In this document: positions 21,513-33,826 of the stretch, piece after piece
Numbering within the stretch: the stretch's first letter is position 1
Layout: the number at the start of each line of letters is the position of its first letter
Source of the DNA: Fremontodendron californicum
Lineage: Eukaryota > Streptophyta > Magnoliopsida > Malvales > Malvaceae
Assembly: GCA_030761205.1 (NCBI GenBank)
Contig: JAULJL010000039.1
Span: 2,986,001-3,050,000 of the forward strand
Length of the DNA stretch: 64,000 nucleotides
Direction: 5' to 3'
Made by a program: the position numbers and the translations under genes
Notes under the pieces: model-generated
Told to the model about the DNA's origin: nothing
Seen by the model: only the letters and a program-made list of their open reading frames with translations
Databases searched by the model: none

Positions 21513-23050
21513 TTTTTATTTGAATATAGTCAAAAAAGAAATTATTTATCAAAATATCGTTTTTTTCAGATTAATTCTCAAATTTCGTTTTTTTAAATCA
21601 GTTGGGAAATCGCCAAACTGAAATTTTTAATTTTTTTTAAAATACCAGTTGGGAAACCGCCATGGCCCATGGCGATTTCCCAACTAAAAATTTTCAATTT
21701 TTTTTTCCCATTGGGAAATCCCCACCCACGGTAGCGATTTCCCAAGGGTTTTATTTTTTTTTAATTCTTTTAATAAATAATAAAAATTATATAAAAATTA
21801 TATAATTTTAAAAAATAAATATTTAATAATTTTAATATATAAATTTTATCCATGGTGGTAGAAGTGTTCATGGGCCGGGCCGGGCTCATGTATGGTATCA
21901 ACACCACATTTGCTTGCCCGAGCCACGGTGGCAATTTTTCAACATTTATTTATTTTTTAATTTTATAAAATTATAAAAATTATATAATTTTTAATTTTAA
22001 AAAATAAAAATAAAAATATAACAATTTACCAAAAATTAAAAAATTATATTCGTATTAGACCTGTTCATGGGCCGGGCCGCAACCCGAAATTTTTTCCCTT
22101 GCCCAAGCCCATTTCGAGTCGTGCCGACCCGAAAGCCCATTTCACTATTAAAAATATATTTTTATATATTTTATAATTTTTTGAATTTTGTTATTTAAAT
22201 TTTTTTTAAATTAAAAATTATATAATTTTTATTTAAAATTTATTATTTAATAAAATTACAAAAACACTTGTCCAAGCCCGGACTAATACGACACTCTGGT
22301 TGGCCTTTCTCCCGGAGGTCCATTTATTACGAATACAAATTGAAAGAATTCGATTGACATTACGGATAGACCTGCTCATGGGCTGGGCAGCCCGTCCGAC
22401 CAGGCCCGAATCATTATTTATATATTAAAATAATTAAATTCAGGCCCGCGAGCCGGGCCTTGGCAAGAAAATTGAAAAATTTCGGGTCGCGGCCCGGCCC
22501 ATGAGCAGGCCTAATTACGAATATAATTTTTTAATTTTTGGTAAATTGTTATATTTTTATTTTTATTTTTTAAAATTAAAAATTCTATAATTTTTATAAT
22601 TCTATAAAATTAAAAAATAAATAAATGTTGAAAAATTGCCACCGTGGCTCGGACAAGCAAATGTGGTATTGATACCATACATGAGCCCGACCCGGGCCAT
22701 GAACACTTCTACCACCATGGATAAAAATTATATATTAAAATTATTAAATATTTATTTTTTAAAATTTTAAATTATATAATTTTTATTATTTATTAAAAGA
22801 ATTAAAAAAAAAAAGTAAAACCCTTGGGAAAAAAAAATAAAAAATTTTAGTTGAGAAATCGCCATGGGCCATGGCGATTTCCCAACTGGTATTTTAAAAA
22901 AAATTAAAAATTTCAGTTGGGAAATCGCCATGGGCCATGGCGATTTCCCAACTGATTTAAAAAAAAAAAAAAACCTGATTTTGGGAATTAATCTGAAAAG
23001 AACGGTATTTTGATAAAAAAATATTTTTTTAGCTATATTTAGATAAAAAA
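21513..23050. repeat. 1.5-kb fold-back: long inverted repeat with nested palindromes
   Basis: The left arm (about 21513-22100) and right arm (about 22480-23050) are near-exact inverse copies. The blocks ATCCATGGTGGTAGAAGTG, the 'aacaccacatttgcttg' region, the 'gagccacggtggcaatttttcaac' region and the outer 'atcaaaatatcgtttttt' edge all recur inverted in the same order. Each arm also contains short palindromes built on CAGTTGGGAAATCGCCATGG followed by its inverse; the best (22914-22954) has 20-bp perfect arms with one centre base. The loop carries a TAGACCTG MITE. No protein-coding frame is evident. A transcript would form a very long hairpin. Confidence 0.85.
22367..22513. mobile_element. TAGACCTG MITE copy in the fold-back loop (147 bp)
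   Basis: Ends TAGACCTGCTCATGGGC and its inverse GCCCATGAGCAGGCCTA. Flanked by ATTACGGA (22359-22366) and ATTACGAA (22514-22521), 7/8 identical. GC-rich ends surround a short AT-rich centre. Confidence 0.8.
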
Positions 23051-23315
23051 AACCAAAGAAAAGTAGAGATGCTTGATCTGACTAAAAGCAAAAAGAACTA
23101 GACCTGTACATATTATTTTTGTATTATTTTTATATATTATAATTATATTTAAAATATTATATATTTATATAAATTTTAATATTATTAATAATTTATAATA
23201 TATAATTTGATATGTTTGTATATATATATGGTGTTTATAATATTTTTATATTATATTTTAATTATTAAAATTGCTTGTTCTAAAAAGAATTTTTACTTAC
23301 TTTGTGAATGGCCCC

Positions 23316-23423
<108 letters not shown>

Positions 23424-23769
23424 TGTGTGAAATCCACAGTTAATAGGATTTGAAGTTTCACCTTCAAAATCATAGTGAATGATACACGAATTTTAAAGTC
23501 TAGACCAAATTAAGTTACTAACATAAAATGCCTTCAAATCTTAGCCCATAAAAAGTTACTAACAAACCTAGCCCGCCATGAGCCAACCACCTTTGACTTT
23601 ATAATAGTAAGTAATAATTATGAATTAAACATTGACATATCAAGGTTTTTTTTACTGTGGTTTGATTAGGAAGAGATCTCCAAACTTTAATTTTCAAATT
23701 CAAATCTCATTGTAAATGAAATTGATGAAATTTAAGTTAGATTTTAATCCAATTTGGTGGTATTGGAAG

Positions 23770-23866
23770 TAAATGCCCACGGGTGGGTCCGAGCCAGCCC
23801 AAATATGGGTCTGGACAAGTAAAAAAAAAAAATTTCGAGTCTCGACCCGGTCCATAAGCAAGTCTA
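23770..23866. mobile_element. TAGACCTG-type MITE copy (97 bp, shortest in window)
   Basis: Starts TAAATGCCCACGGGTGGG and ends GTCCATAAGCAAGTCTA. The 8-bp flanks are identical: ATTGGAAG at 23762-23769 and 23867-23874. Confidence 0.8.
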
Positions 23867-23899
23867 ATTGGAAGGGCAATGCGCTAGGGCTTCTTATTG

Positions 23900-24167
23900 T
23901 AGTAGGATAATATAAGATTAATTGATATCGTCTTTTAAATAGTCATTGTGAGGATGTTAATACCTTTCTTACATGTAGTCGACTCATAAACTTAGTTTTG
24001 AAATGTGAACCGTAACTTTTTTTTTAAGGAGTATGAGTCAAGTTTATAATTTTTTTTTTTTAAAAGGGATAGATTTAATAGGTGACCAATTACATCTTGT
24101 CAAAAAAAAATGATAACAACTCTTTTTTGTATTAAACGATGAATTCTCAAATTTGCACGTTATGATA
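23900..24167 (+). mobile_element. 3'-terminal fragment of a Tat-type LTR
   Basis: Contains the diverged terminal block seen at 13490-13727 and 59760-59990: 'gaggatgttaatacctttctta', then 'aggtgaccaattacatc', then 'gataacaactc', ending GTTATGATA. The upstream part of the LTR is missing. Confidence 0.55.
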
Positions 24168-24269
24168 TCAAATAAATTTTTAAAAGCCAAGAGTTCCATC
24201 TATAAATTTTCACCAACCGAAATTATCTGTCAGGCTTGCAAGTCTAATTAGATTTAGGTCGGTTCTTAG

Positions 24270-24566
24270 TAGAGGTGCTTATGGTCGGGTCGGGTAGCGG
24301 CCCGAAATTTTTTTGATTTTTTTGTTCAGGTCCGGCTCTGGGTCGGGCCGACCCGTCGGTTCATATTTACTGTTCATTATATTAATTTTTTTTTTTTTAG
24401 TTTTTAAAATTTTTTTCTATATATTTTTAAAATTAAATTTAAAAAATATTTTTTTATTAGATGAACAGAGATCCGAGCCGACCGGCTCAGATCACTAAAA
24501 TTCCTGCACAGATCAAGCCCAATACGGGTCGGGCCAGGCGTGTTGGCCGGCCCGTGAACAGGTCTA
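24270..24566. mobile_element. TAGACCTG MITE copy (297 bp)
   Basis: Ends TAGAGGTGCTTATGG and the inverse of TAGACCTGTTCACGG. Flanks GTTCTTAG (24262-24269) and GTTCTTAT (24567-24574), 7/8 identical. GC-rich arms, AT-rich centre, no coding capacity. Confidence 0.85.
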
Positions 24567-24907
24567 GTTCTTATGCATATTTTTTAGGCTTTCGTAATTA
24601 AATAATAACAATAATTCTAATTTTTTTATTGTTAAGTTTTTTTATTTAATTTCAATTTTAAAATATTAGAATAAAAATAATTTTTAATATTTTAATTATA
24701 CATATAATTTAAATGAACATATCATATTAGATTTTTAAAAGAAGTAAATCGACCCAGCTCGACATGAACACCTTTCTCATTTTTTTTATTCTTGCTAAAA
24801 GGCAATTTATTTGGAGGGTTGGTTAATTTCTTTCACAAATTGGTAATGATTTGATTTCTCAACACTAGATAGATATTTTAACTTTTACTTTATTTTTTTT
24901 TCTTTGG

Positions 24908-24934
24908 CATATATATATATATATATATATATAT
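24908..24934. repeat. (AT)n microsatellite
   Basis: Pure AT dinucleotide run. Comparable runs are at about 40216-40243, 40320-40348, 48250-48292, 51425-51451 and 62516-62558. Confidence 0.9.
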
Positions 24935-25379
24935 CATAATGATTGCTCAAACTCTCAATATTCATGAAATTGAAGAAAATTTTGAAACATTAATTAGGGG
25001 TTGAAAAATCAAATGACTATCGGGCACAAGAAGTGTAAATAGTCGGTAATTGGTTGAGATCAAATAATTTGATAATATTAGATACAATATTAAATATTTT
25101 TAAATATATATAATATAAATTATTAATATATTAAAATTTATATAAATATAAAAATCTTAAACACAATTATAATATAATAAAATATATAAATATAATACAA
25201 ATATATAAATTATCACGTCTAAATAGACTGCTGCAATCTATTGCCAGTGTCACCCATAGATATTCGTACCAAAACGGTGAAAATGTAATTGAAATGTTTT
25301 TTTTTTTTTTTTTTTTACGACTTTTGAAAAAAAGTTTTTACTCTTTTAAGAAAACTTGTAAAGTTAAAAGGACAGTAAT

Positions 25380-26115
25380 TAATAATTGCCGCCCTGCAGG
25401 CCTCTCTAAGGTCAGCCATGCACGCGTGAGCCCGTTCGAGTCATTATGCGCATAACAGGTCCAGATCAAAATTTAAGTTACATGAAATATCTTGATCCAC
25501 CAGATCAATCCTAATCTTTGAAGCATTTAGACCAGGCTCAATTCTTGGAGCATTTTAGAAGGCCTTAGAAGATAGATTTTACTTGGAGATTCTAGAAGCA
25601 GTAAAAGATAGTTACTGTCCAACAGTTTCAACTTATCTAGAACTCTAAGAGATAGAGTTTAAATTTTTTTAGGCCTCTAGATAATGTAATCTTAGCCGTT
25701 CATTTGTTTAAATCTGAACCGTTGATGTAAGGGGAACTTAACTATAAATAGAGGCTTCCCCCAGTCTCGTTTATATCATTCAACTCAATTCATTTTCATT
25801 TTGAGTAATATATAAGAGCATTCTTCTCTACTCTCTCTTGTTCAGTTTTTCTGCTTACCATTGCTTTTGTTGAGTGTTAACAGGTTGACTTAGGCATTCA
25901 TTAACAGGTTGACTTAGGCCTTTCTTGAGTGTTAACAAGTTGACTTAGGCATTCATTAACAGGTTGACTTAGGCATTCAAGAAAGCGACTTGCCTTTCTT
26001 GAGTGTTAACAGGTTGACTTAGGCATTCATTAACAGGTTGACTTAGGCATTCAAGGAAGCGACTTCTAGTCTAAGGCCGCACGGTTCGTAAGGCTAAAGT
26101 TTCGAGTCCGTGACA
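25380..26115 (+). mobile_element. Probable solo LTR with promoter and repeated leader
   Basis: A plant promoter-like block, ACTATAAATAGAGGCTTCCC (25742-25761), is followed about 30 bp later by a CT-rich leader and then a tandem repeat (25869-26069). The segment ends CGAGTCCGTGACA at 26115. The layout (U3, TATA, short R, 'gttgacttaggcat' motif) resembles Ty3/gypsy LTRs of plants. I could not find a convincing left terminus, target duplication, primer site or coding region, so the limits are approximate. A pararetroviral promoter was considered but has no supporting coding sequence. Confidence 0.45.
25869..26069 (+). repeat. Three-copy tandem repeat, 50-75 bp units
   Basis: Each unit reads GAGTGTTAACAGGTTGACTT, then AGGCATTCA, then a second TTAACAGGTTGACTTAGGC. 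Two of the three end with a 'caagRaagcgactt' tail. Each unit is itself an internal duplication of TTAACAGGTTGACTTAGGC. Confidence 0.85.
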
Positions 26116-26119
26116 CCTA

Positions 26120-28463
26120 TAGGCATCCAAGTAGAATGATCAAAACTTGTCCCAATTCAACAAAATTCGTTTAAATTTAAATTTAATGATTTAATAAAAA
26201 AATAATTAATAATTTGAATTTGTCCAATTAAAATTGAAACAATTTGATTATAATTAACCCGATTCTAAAATAATTAAAATTTAAAAATTTAAATCAAAAC
26301 GATTCGAATTAAATTGATTTAATTTTGAAATTAATAATTTAGATTTAAAATAATCTAAAAAAAAAAAAAAATTTGACTGTCAAATTTAAAGAATTTGAAT
26401 CTAAAATGATTTGATTCTTAATTAACCTGAATATGAAATCATTTAAAAAAATTAACACAAAAACATTCAATCCAAAATAATATGATTCAAACTCGATACA
26501 ATCTGTCCAATTGCACGGAGTCAATACTCAAAATCAAATTCAAGAATTTGAAAACTTTTATTTAAAAATAGTAATTGTTTTCAGTTAAAATTAAAATGCT
26601 AGGCTAAAACCAAAATTCACAAATATGTTGGTATGAATATAGTTCATGGATCAGTACCATTATTTCTTCCAGATATAAAATTCTAGCTTAAAATTTTTAA
26701 AATCTTTGACTTAAATTCGAAAATGAAACAAAGTGCGATTTATAGAGTATGAGAGAACTATCTTTTGATCCTATAATCAAAAAAGTAAAATTTTATGTTT
26801 TTTAGGTATATTTGATAGAGTGAAAAAGTAAGAGGATAAATAGAGGAGGATGAAAAAAGGGAAAAAATGATTTTTATTAGTGTTTGGTAAAAAAAAAAAG
26901 TGTGAGAAAAGTAAATACAAAAGATAGATATTTTATCATTTTATTTTTTTATTCATAAAATCAAATCATTTTAAATCGAAAATATTAGTGAAAAAAAAAT
27001 AGAAGAATGTGAGCCACATGTATATATTTACAACATATTGTCTATCATTTTTTTTTTTTTAAATTTTTATCTTAACTTACCAGAAGTATAATAATAAAAT
27101 AAATTTATTTTTTTATTTTTTTCAACTCTATCAAGCAATAGATAAAAAAATATTATTTTTTTTTTAATTTTTTCATTTTTTCTGTCAAACACATTAATAA
27201 AAAAAATATTTTTTATCTTTTCAATTTAATCATTTTATTTTTTTCATTTTTTTTTTCATCCTATCAAACAAAATCTTGATGTTATGGGTGCCATATGTAA
27301 CACTTTTTAAAAAAAAAAAAAAAAATTATGGGTGGGATAGAAGAGAAAAGACTAGTGTTGGCTCAAACTAAGGGGAGAAAAAGGGTAAACATTTGTCAAG
27401 ACTAAAGACAATATGGATTAGTAGGGGATAAAAGACAACTATTAAATTTTTACCCTCATATGAAAATCCATGTTACACCATAATTTCATGTTTACCATGC
27501 CATGTTACAAAAGAAAATTTGTATAAATTACAATCAATTGCAATACTAAATTCTTTATTCATAATCATTCCTCAATATAAAGTAAATAGTGTAGTCAAGA
27601 GTAATAAAAAACAAGAAAACAAAAATGTACAGTTATTATATTATAATTTATGAGGAAAGATCAATTTATATTAATTGTAAAACTAATTAGTTTCATACAT
27701 TTTTATAATTTCGTGTAAGATTGATATTTTAACAAACTGATCGTTGAATTTAATAATATAATCTCACTCGTTATGTACGTAAGGTTTCGAATCGATTCAA
27801 TATCCATATTATGTCGATCGAGAAAACTATTTTTTATATATATTTAATTGTTAAAATTTTTTATATCAAATAAATAGTTAGAAATTTTTAGTTTATTCGA
27901 AATTTAACGTACACGATCTATAATATAAAATACAAAAATTGAATTAAACAAATATAAATCATGTAAAAAATTATAAAAACATTAATCTGAATCCTTTCTC
28001 ATTATATATTTGCTATTTGCTCTTTTGGTACTGACCGGTCAACTCATCAAACCATATATATACCTGGGAATGATGGTATTTGGTTTAGAAAATAACCACT
28101 TATTTATCATATAAAAATTAAATCAAATAATTCCAAACTGTTTTCTCTACTTAATTAATTAAGACTCATAATCGAGAATGTCAACCAATTGAAAGATGTG
28201 TTCAACCTTAAAATTCCAATAATCAAAACCTAATTAAAATTATTTATTAATTTATATAGACATGATCTCAAACTTCAAGAGTCGAGTTTTTTAGTAGGGA
28301 AAAATGGGTAAGAAAGAGACTGAAGCATCCAAGAGTGAGTGAGCATCAGAGGACAAAAAATCATAGTATTTTATGAAAAAATTCGAATCCGCAAAAATTA
28401 GATTAGATAATGTCGAATATTTGATTTTTTATTATCTAGTGTCATCCTAAGTCGAATAGGTTG
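26120..28463. other. AT-rich intergenic DNA with repeat remnants
   Basis: No supported gene. 26130-26520 is a degenerate run of 'aaattgaatcgatttgaa'-like words. 26806-27283 has inverted ends (TTTGATAGAGTGAAAAA against the inverse of the right end TTTGATAGGATGAAAAA) and is probably a MITE. 27650-27980 is a diverged copy of the element at 29581-29917. Confidence 0.5.
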
Positions 28464-28471
28464 TGGGCAAG

Positions 28472-29029
28472 TAGACCTGTTCAAGAGCTGGGTTATCCAT
28501 TTAAACTCGAAAGTCCGTCCGATATTTGAGAGAATTTGGACAAAAATATTAGACTCGAAATATGGACTTTGATAAAAAAAATGAGGCCCGTTTAGAAAAT
28601 AGATCGAACCTTAATTCCAACAATCAAGACCAGAGCCCGACCCGTTTTATTTATATAATATGCTATTTTTTATATTTTTATATATATATATTATGTAATT
28701 CATATAATATAAAAAATAAATAAATATAATATTATAATATAAACATTTAAAAATATTTTAAGTTATCTATGTTTTAGAATTTAATAAAAAAATAGATAAA
28801 ATTACTAAAAATTAAATAAAAATAACATATTTATTTAAATTTTTTTAGAAAAAATTAATATGAGTGGGTCTAAACGGGTTTGGATTATCCATTTACAACT
28901 ATTAACAGGTTTAGACAAAATTTGAGACTCATATTTCGGATCAAACCAAATTTAGATAAATATATGTGATATTCATATTATAAATAAATCCGTCCCAAAC
29001 CCAATCGAACTCGGCCATGAACACTTCTA
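28472..29029. mobile_element. TAGACCTG MITE copy, long subfamily (558 bp)
   Basis: Starts TAGACCTGTTCAAGAGC and ends GGCCATGAACACTTCTA. Flanks TGGGCAAG (28464-28471) and TGAGCAGG (29030-29037) agree at 6/8. It carries the subfamily block CTCGAAAGTCCGTCCGATAT after the left end. Confidence 0.75.
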
Positions 29030-29580
29030 TGAGCAGGTTACACAGCCAGTTAAACATTAGGAAGGGAGGGGAGAGACATGGGTGTTTGTGCTTTGGTTGT
29101 TTGCAATATTTCCTAGACAAGGAGTCCACTCCTCCAAGTTCCCAACAAAATATTTTAAGAGAGCCCTTTTTGTCTTTGATGAAAACAAATCAAAGACATC
29201 ATTAATATGTGGTGGAATGTAGTGAGTGAAAGTTATCAATTTTTACTTATTGCATTGAAGAAAGCTATGCCAACAATTAATAATGTAATACACTTTCAGT
29301 ACCAAACCAACATTACTTTCAGCAGATGGTGGAAGACAGTGGTACAATTTTTGGTCATCATTTAATTTGTTTTTGCTCTTTAGATGAGTTTTACTTTCTT
29401 TCTTTTTTTTTATAGATTTATTTTTTGCTTTATATCCCCATGGTTAATAGTCAACCTACTCTTCCTTCATATCCTATTTTCTTGCTTGATATCAAAATAT
29501 TTTTGCCTATAAAATTAGTTGCAACATGGATGATAGAGTTGAACCTCAATTCTCAATCATTCAAAGTTAAATATATAAAA

Positions 29581-29917
29581 AGGATCCACTTACGTTAATG
29601 TAAAATTAAATTAGTTTTATATATTTTCATAATTTTTTATACGATTTATATTTTAATAAATCGACCGTTAGATTTAACAATATAATTGTACTCATAGTGC
29701 ATGTAAAGTTTCGAATTGATTCGATATCTCTATCATATCGGTCGATAATACTGTCTTTTTTAATATATATTTAACGGTTGAAAGTTTTTTACATCGAACA
29801 AATAATTAGACATTTTTAATTTACTCAAAACTCGACTTAAACAAATATAAATCATATAAAAATTATGAAAATGTGTAAAATTAATTTAATTTTACACTAA
29901 TATAAGTGAATATATAT
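29581..29917. mobile_element. AT-rich MITE with about 65-bp inverted ends
   Basis: The left end (CCACTTACGTTAATGTAAAA and onward) and the inverse of the right end (TTCACTTATATTAGTGTAAA and onward) match for about 65 bp. The centre has the block 'aaatcgaccgttagatttaac', which recurs in diverged form at 27735 and 36995 (copies 27650-27980 and about 36930-37180). The target duplication is obscured by flanking AT repeats. Confidence 0.6.
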
Positions 29918-30009
29918 ATAATTGAGGAAGGAGAGATTCAAATCTAAACAATCTGAGAAGGGATACATGTAGGGTTAAAGGATATATATATATATATATG
30001 ATGTGTTGT

Positions 30010-30480
30010 AAGTGTATAACTCTGAACACTATCAACTGTCAATGAATCAAATGATACCATATATTAATAAGTAAAGTTATCTGTATTTATTTTTAAAAAC
30101 TTTTAAAATTTTATATTAATTACTTATTAATGAGGTGATATCATGTGATTTACGGACAATTAATGTATAAATTTATACACATATTGTATCAAATATAAAT
30201 CCGCGAATTAAATGCTCATGTGTCAAAGATAATGATATTTAAGTATACAATTATGCGTACACAATTATGTTCATTATTATTGAATAATTGTAGAACCCAT
30301 AAAAGAAAATAATTTGATGCATTGATTGTGTATATATCTATAAATTGTCAATGAATACCATCTCATTAAAAAATTTTAAAAATAAATACATATAACTTTA
30401 TTTTTAATGAAATTGCATCATCTGGTTCACTAATGATGTATAAATTTATACACTGTTAATGCATCAAATATAAATCCAAA
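30010..30480. repeat. Two diverged copies of an AT-rich block with palindromic ends
   Basis: 30010-30200 and 30310-30475 share 'gtcaatgaatcaaatgatacc', 'atgtgatttacggacaattaatg' and TGTATAAATTTATACAC in the same order. The last motif is a perfect palindrome. It is probably a pair of MITE remnants; exact ends are unclear. Confidence 0.5.
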
Positions 30481-30484
30481 AAAA

Positions 30485-32540
30485 TTTGATAATTTAGGGG
30501 AAAAATAACCACCCATTCCCCTGAAAAAAGACCTACTACATTGCTGTCCAGTTCAAGCTATTGCTTCATTTCATTTTTCTACTTTCTTCCACAATAGGGG
30601 ACTGTGATTTCCATGAAATACCCCATAAAAAATATTTTTAAAAAAAAACCTCAATTTTCCACGACTTAAAACAAGATTCGACAGCCAAATTAGTTTACTT
30701 TCCTACCACAAATATGAGGGCAAAAAGCATGATCTTCAAGAAACATTGAGCAAGCATTTTGAAGCTCTCAAAGCATGATAGCTAGCTACTCATTTCACAA
30801 ATTAATATATATTTTGCCTCCAAACCAAATGATTTGCCGCACAGTTTCAAACAGCTTAAATTTGTAATCCTTTTCTTTCTTGGGGTGCAATGCAATCACA
30901 GGCAAAAGAAGAAAAAAAAAAAAAATCAACTCGAGAGGGCCCCAAAAAACACAACTTTTTCCAGGAAAAAAAAGTTGCATTCCTTTAACCAAAGTGCTGA
31001 AAACTAGTACTATAGGGAGGGCATCCAATGAGAAAGCTAAATGGGATTTGTTTATCAAATTTGTTTATTTTTATTTTTATTCTTATATACACTTCAAGAA
31101 ATGCAAACTAGATGAATAAATGTTAAAGCACTCAAATACTTCATTGATTAATAGATGCATGTATTTCATACAAAGAATAATTCTTTTCATCAACAGTCAT
31201 ATGATCTGTTGGAACGCTTGACTTTTAATTTCTTTTTCTTTTCTTTTTTTTTTTTTTTGGATAATTGCTTGACTTTTAATTTCAATTATCAAAGTTCAAT
31301 CCTTTACAATCTAAACTACTAAAAAAATATCCCCAATCGAATTACATGGCTAATATGGATTCTGGTCTTCCCAGCCCAGCTAATTCAAATTGGTCCCAAT
31401 CTTGAGTCAGTTTGAGATGTACCTAGAGACTGCCTTCGTATTAAACCCATCAATTTTGATCCAAATTCGAAAAAACTCGATCAATTCATCCGAACCAATC
31501 CAAACCTAAATAACGCGAACACGAAATAATCCAAACTCGAAAATAATTCGAAAATTTTAAAATCCGAATTGATTGACTCGAAACCAACCTAATCAGCTAC
31601 TTCTTCTTTATCTTGATATTATTTTAAATCACATTTTTTATTTATTTAGTACAATTTGTATTGAAGTTTAAAAATCATTTTATACAAACTTAAAAAGGAA
31701 AGCATAGTAAAAAAGGAAAATTGAAAAGCTTATGAAAAATTAATTTAAAATATAAAAGTAAGAATTTTGCATGATCAAAAACAAAAAGAGAAGTAATTTT
31801 GAAACATCTAAAAGATGCATAAATAAAAGTAGGACAAACTATCAAAAAGTTGCGAAACAAGGCCTTTACCAACCCTAATTTATTCAATAATTTGTAATTT
31901 TCTTTTATATTCAATTTTTTTTTTCCCCAAAGTGAACTTCAATAGTTTTCAAACTTTTAATTTTAAAAGGAAATGAAAGATTTGCAAGTTTTATAGTAAA
32001 AGCCCACTTTCAGCAAGGCAAAGAAAGTTCTTGTTATGAATTCAAAGTTTAATCTAATTGATTCATGCAATTATCTTTAAAAAATAATATCCAACAAATT
32101 TGAATTCGAATTTTAATATCTGCAAAACATTTTTCTATCACCAAGCTGCAAGCTTATTTTGTACCCAAAAAAAACGAAGAAAATTCTTGTTATGGAAGTT
32201 TAGAAAGGAGAAAAACTTGTGGGCATCTTAAAGTAGAGCAAACACTCCATTTATCCATGATACTGGAAATAAATGCATACCACAAAGAAGCATTACAAGG
32301 TGATCATATATGTCCATCAAACCAGCACAAATAAAGACTTACAAACTTGGGCCAACGAAATGCCAACCAATCGACAAGGAACATAGACTTCCTTACACTG
32401 CCAATGATGTCCTCCCTACCATGGACTTGAACATGTAATGAAACAAGCAACCAATTTACATAAATCTTTACTATGGTGAGCTGAAGACACAAAGAGGGAG
32501 AAGCATCATATTTCATTACACAAATCTTCACCTTGATCCT
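30485..32540. other. Intergenic DNA downstream of the A20/AN1 gene
   Basis: No supported gene. It holds homopolymer tracts and, at 31430-31600, a degenerate 'aattcgaaaaaactcgatc' word repeat. Short open frames on both strands are not conserved-looking. The 3' UTR of the A20/AN1 gene probably lies within 32270-32549. Confidence 0.5.
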
Positions 32541-32549
32541 GGACTCTTT

Positions 32550-33068
32550 TTAGATTTTATTGAGCTTCTCAGCCCTGACTACAGGGTTGGCTTTAGCAAT
32601 AGCATCACGAGCAGCAGCCCGATAATCAAAAGGACAGTCGTGTTTGTCGGAGTAACGATGAGCTGCACAGAAGAGGTTTCCACACCTGCAATTAAATCCT
32701 GTCAAACCAACACGCTTACAGCATGTGGTACACCTATTGGGACCCTCTTTTGTCTTCGTCCCACAGAAAGTCATTCTGGATGGATCAATGGATAGTTCTG
32801 CAGAGACGATCTTTGACTCGGATTTTCCAGATTGTACATCCAAAGCAGCAGCCACAGCTGGTTCCTTACCATTCCCAGTAGAGCTGCCATTCACAAAGCT
32901 TCCAATGGATGATGCCGCAAGTTGCGCCTGTTCCTGCTTCAGGATCATGGCCTTGTGACACTTGGAGCACATATTCATGGTAGCTGCACTTCCAAAGAAG
33001 CCACAGTTGTTGACACACAGGATGGGGCCTTCTCGAGCTTGGCACCCTGTCTCATCATGAGACTCCAT
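32550..33068 (-). CDS. A20/AN1 zinc-finger stress-associated protein
   Basis: A 172-aa protein. The N-terminal A20 finger has C18, C22, C34 and C37 (CVNNCGFFGS, then MCSKCHK). The C-terminal AN1 finger has C113, C116, C127, C129, C134, H137, H143 and C145 (NRCTTCCKRVGLTGF, then CRCGNLFCAAHRYSDKHDC). Length and spacing are typical of plant SAP proteins, which act in the cytoplasm or nucleus in abiotic-stress responses, probably by binding ubiquitin and other SAPs. The ATG at 33068 is chosen because the protein then starts MESHDETGC, as in the family. The frame extends 13 codons upstream only through the intron acceptor (TTTCCTTGCAG, ending near 33082). The coding part has no intron, as is usual for SAP genes; introns lie in the 5' UTR. 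Confidence 0.95.
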   Translation of the reverse strand: MESHDETGCQAREGPILCVNNCGFFGSAATMNMCSKCHKAMILKQEQAQLAASSIGSFVNGSSTGNGKEPAVAAALDVQSGKSESKIVSAELSIDPSRMTFCGTKTKEGPNRCTTCCKRVGLTGFNCRCGNLFCAAHRYSDKHDCPFDYRAAARDAIAKANPVVRAEKLNKI

Positions 33069-33488
33069 CTTCTCTAATCTGCTGCAAGGAAACCACCTTA
33101 CTGTCAATAATCCAAAAAAAAAAAAAGAAAAGAAAGAGAAGAGTTTTAGGACCAGGAGTGATTCAACTCCTCAAGATGGATATGTATAAATGTCAGATGG
33201 AAACAAGCATGCCAATTTATGTACATAGAAGACATGCGCACATACTAGGCATGTAAATGACCAATTTGCTCAATAAAGAACTAGGACCTAGGACTGATTA
33301 TCTCCATCATGATTCATGAATCAACATTATGTCACACACCAGGCATAAATATCATTGCTAATTTTAGGGATCTTAGGTGATGCAGATAACTAGCTTATTT
33401 ACAATGGAGCCCTTAAGAGACAATACCGAGTCAGCTGACAATAATACCAATCAATGGAAAAAATGATGAAAAGAACAGGCATGGACAG

Positions 33489-33826
33489 TGTTAAGTATCC
33501 AACCTAAAACCAATTAGTAATAGGTAGAGGGCCCAACTTTAATAAGATCACAGGAAACCCAATACTTAATAGATGTGGGATTACACTACTTAACACTCCC
33601 CCTTACGTGTAACTCACAGGGCCTACAGTGAACAACCTCACCAGGGATCGTTAACCTCACATGGGGTTAGGCAGGAAGAACAACATAACAGAATTTGGGC
33701 TCTGATACTGATACTATGTTAAGCATCCAACCTAAAACTAATTGGTAATAGGTGGAGGGGCCCAACTTTAATATAAGACCTCAGGAAACCTAATACCTAA
33801 TAGATGTGGGATAACACTACTTATCA
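33489..33826 (-). mobile_element. TRIM retroelement (338 bp) in the SAP leader intron
   Basis: Two direct terminal repeats, 33489-33595 (107 bp) and 33717-33826 (110 bp), are about 85-90% alike. On the minus strand they read TGTTAAGTAG...CTTAACA. The internal 121 bp has a primer site next to the 5' LTR (minus TATCAGAGCCC at 33697-33707, matching the initiator tRNA-Met complement, with a small GTATCA duplication before it) and a polypurine tract AAGGGGGAG beside the 3' LTR. Flanks GACAG (33484-33488) and GACAA (33827-33831) are a 4/5 target duplication. No coding capacity; it must be mobilised in trans. Confidence 0.85.

Noticed and set aside
25742..26115. Endogenous pararetrovirus promoter
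   Set aside because: No pararetroviral coding sequence nearby; LTR remnant is the simpler reading.
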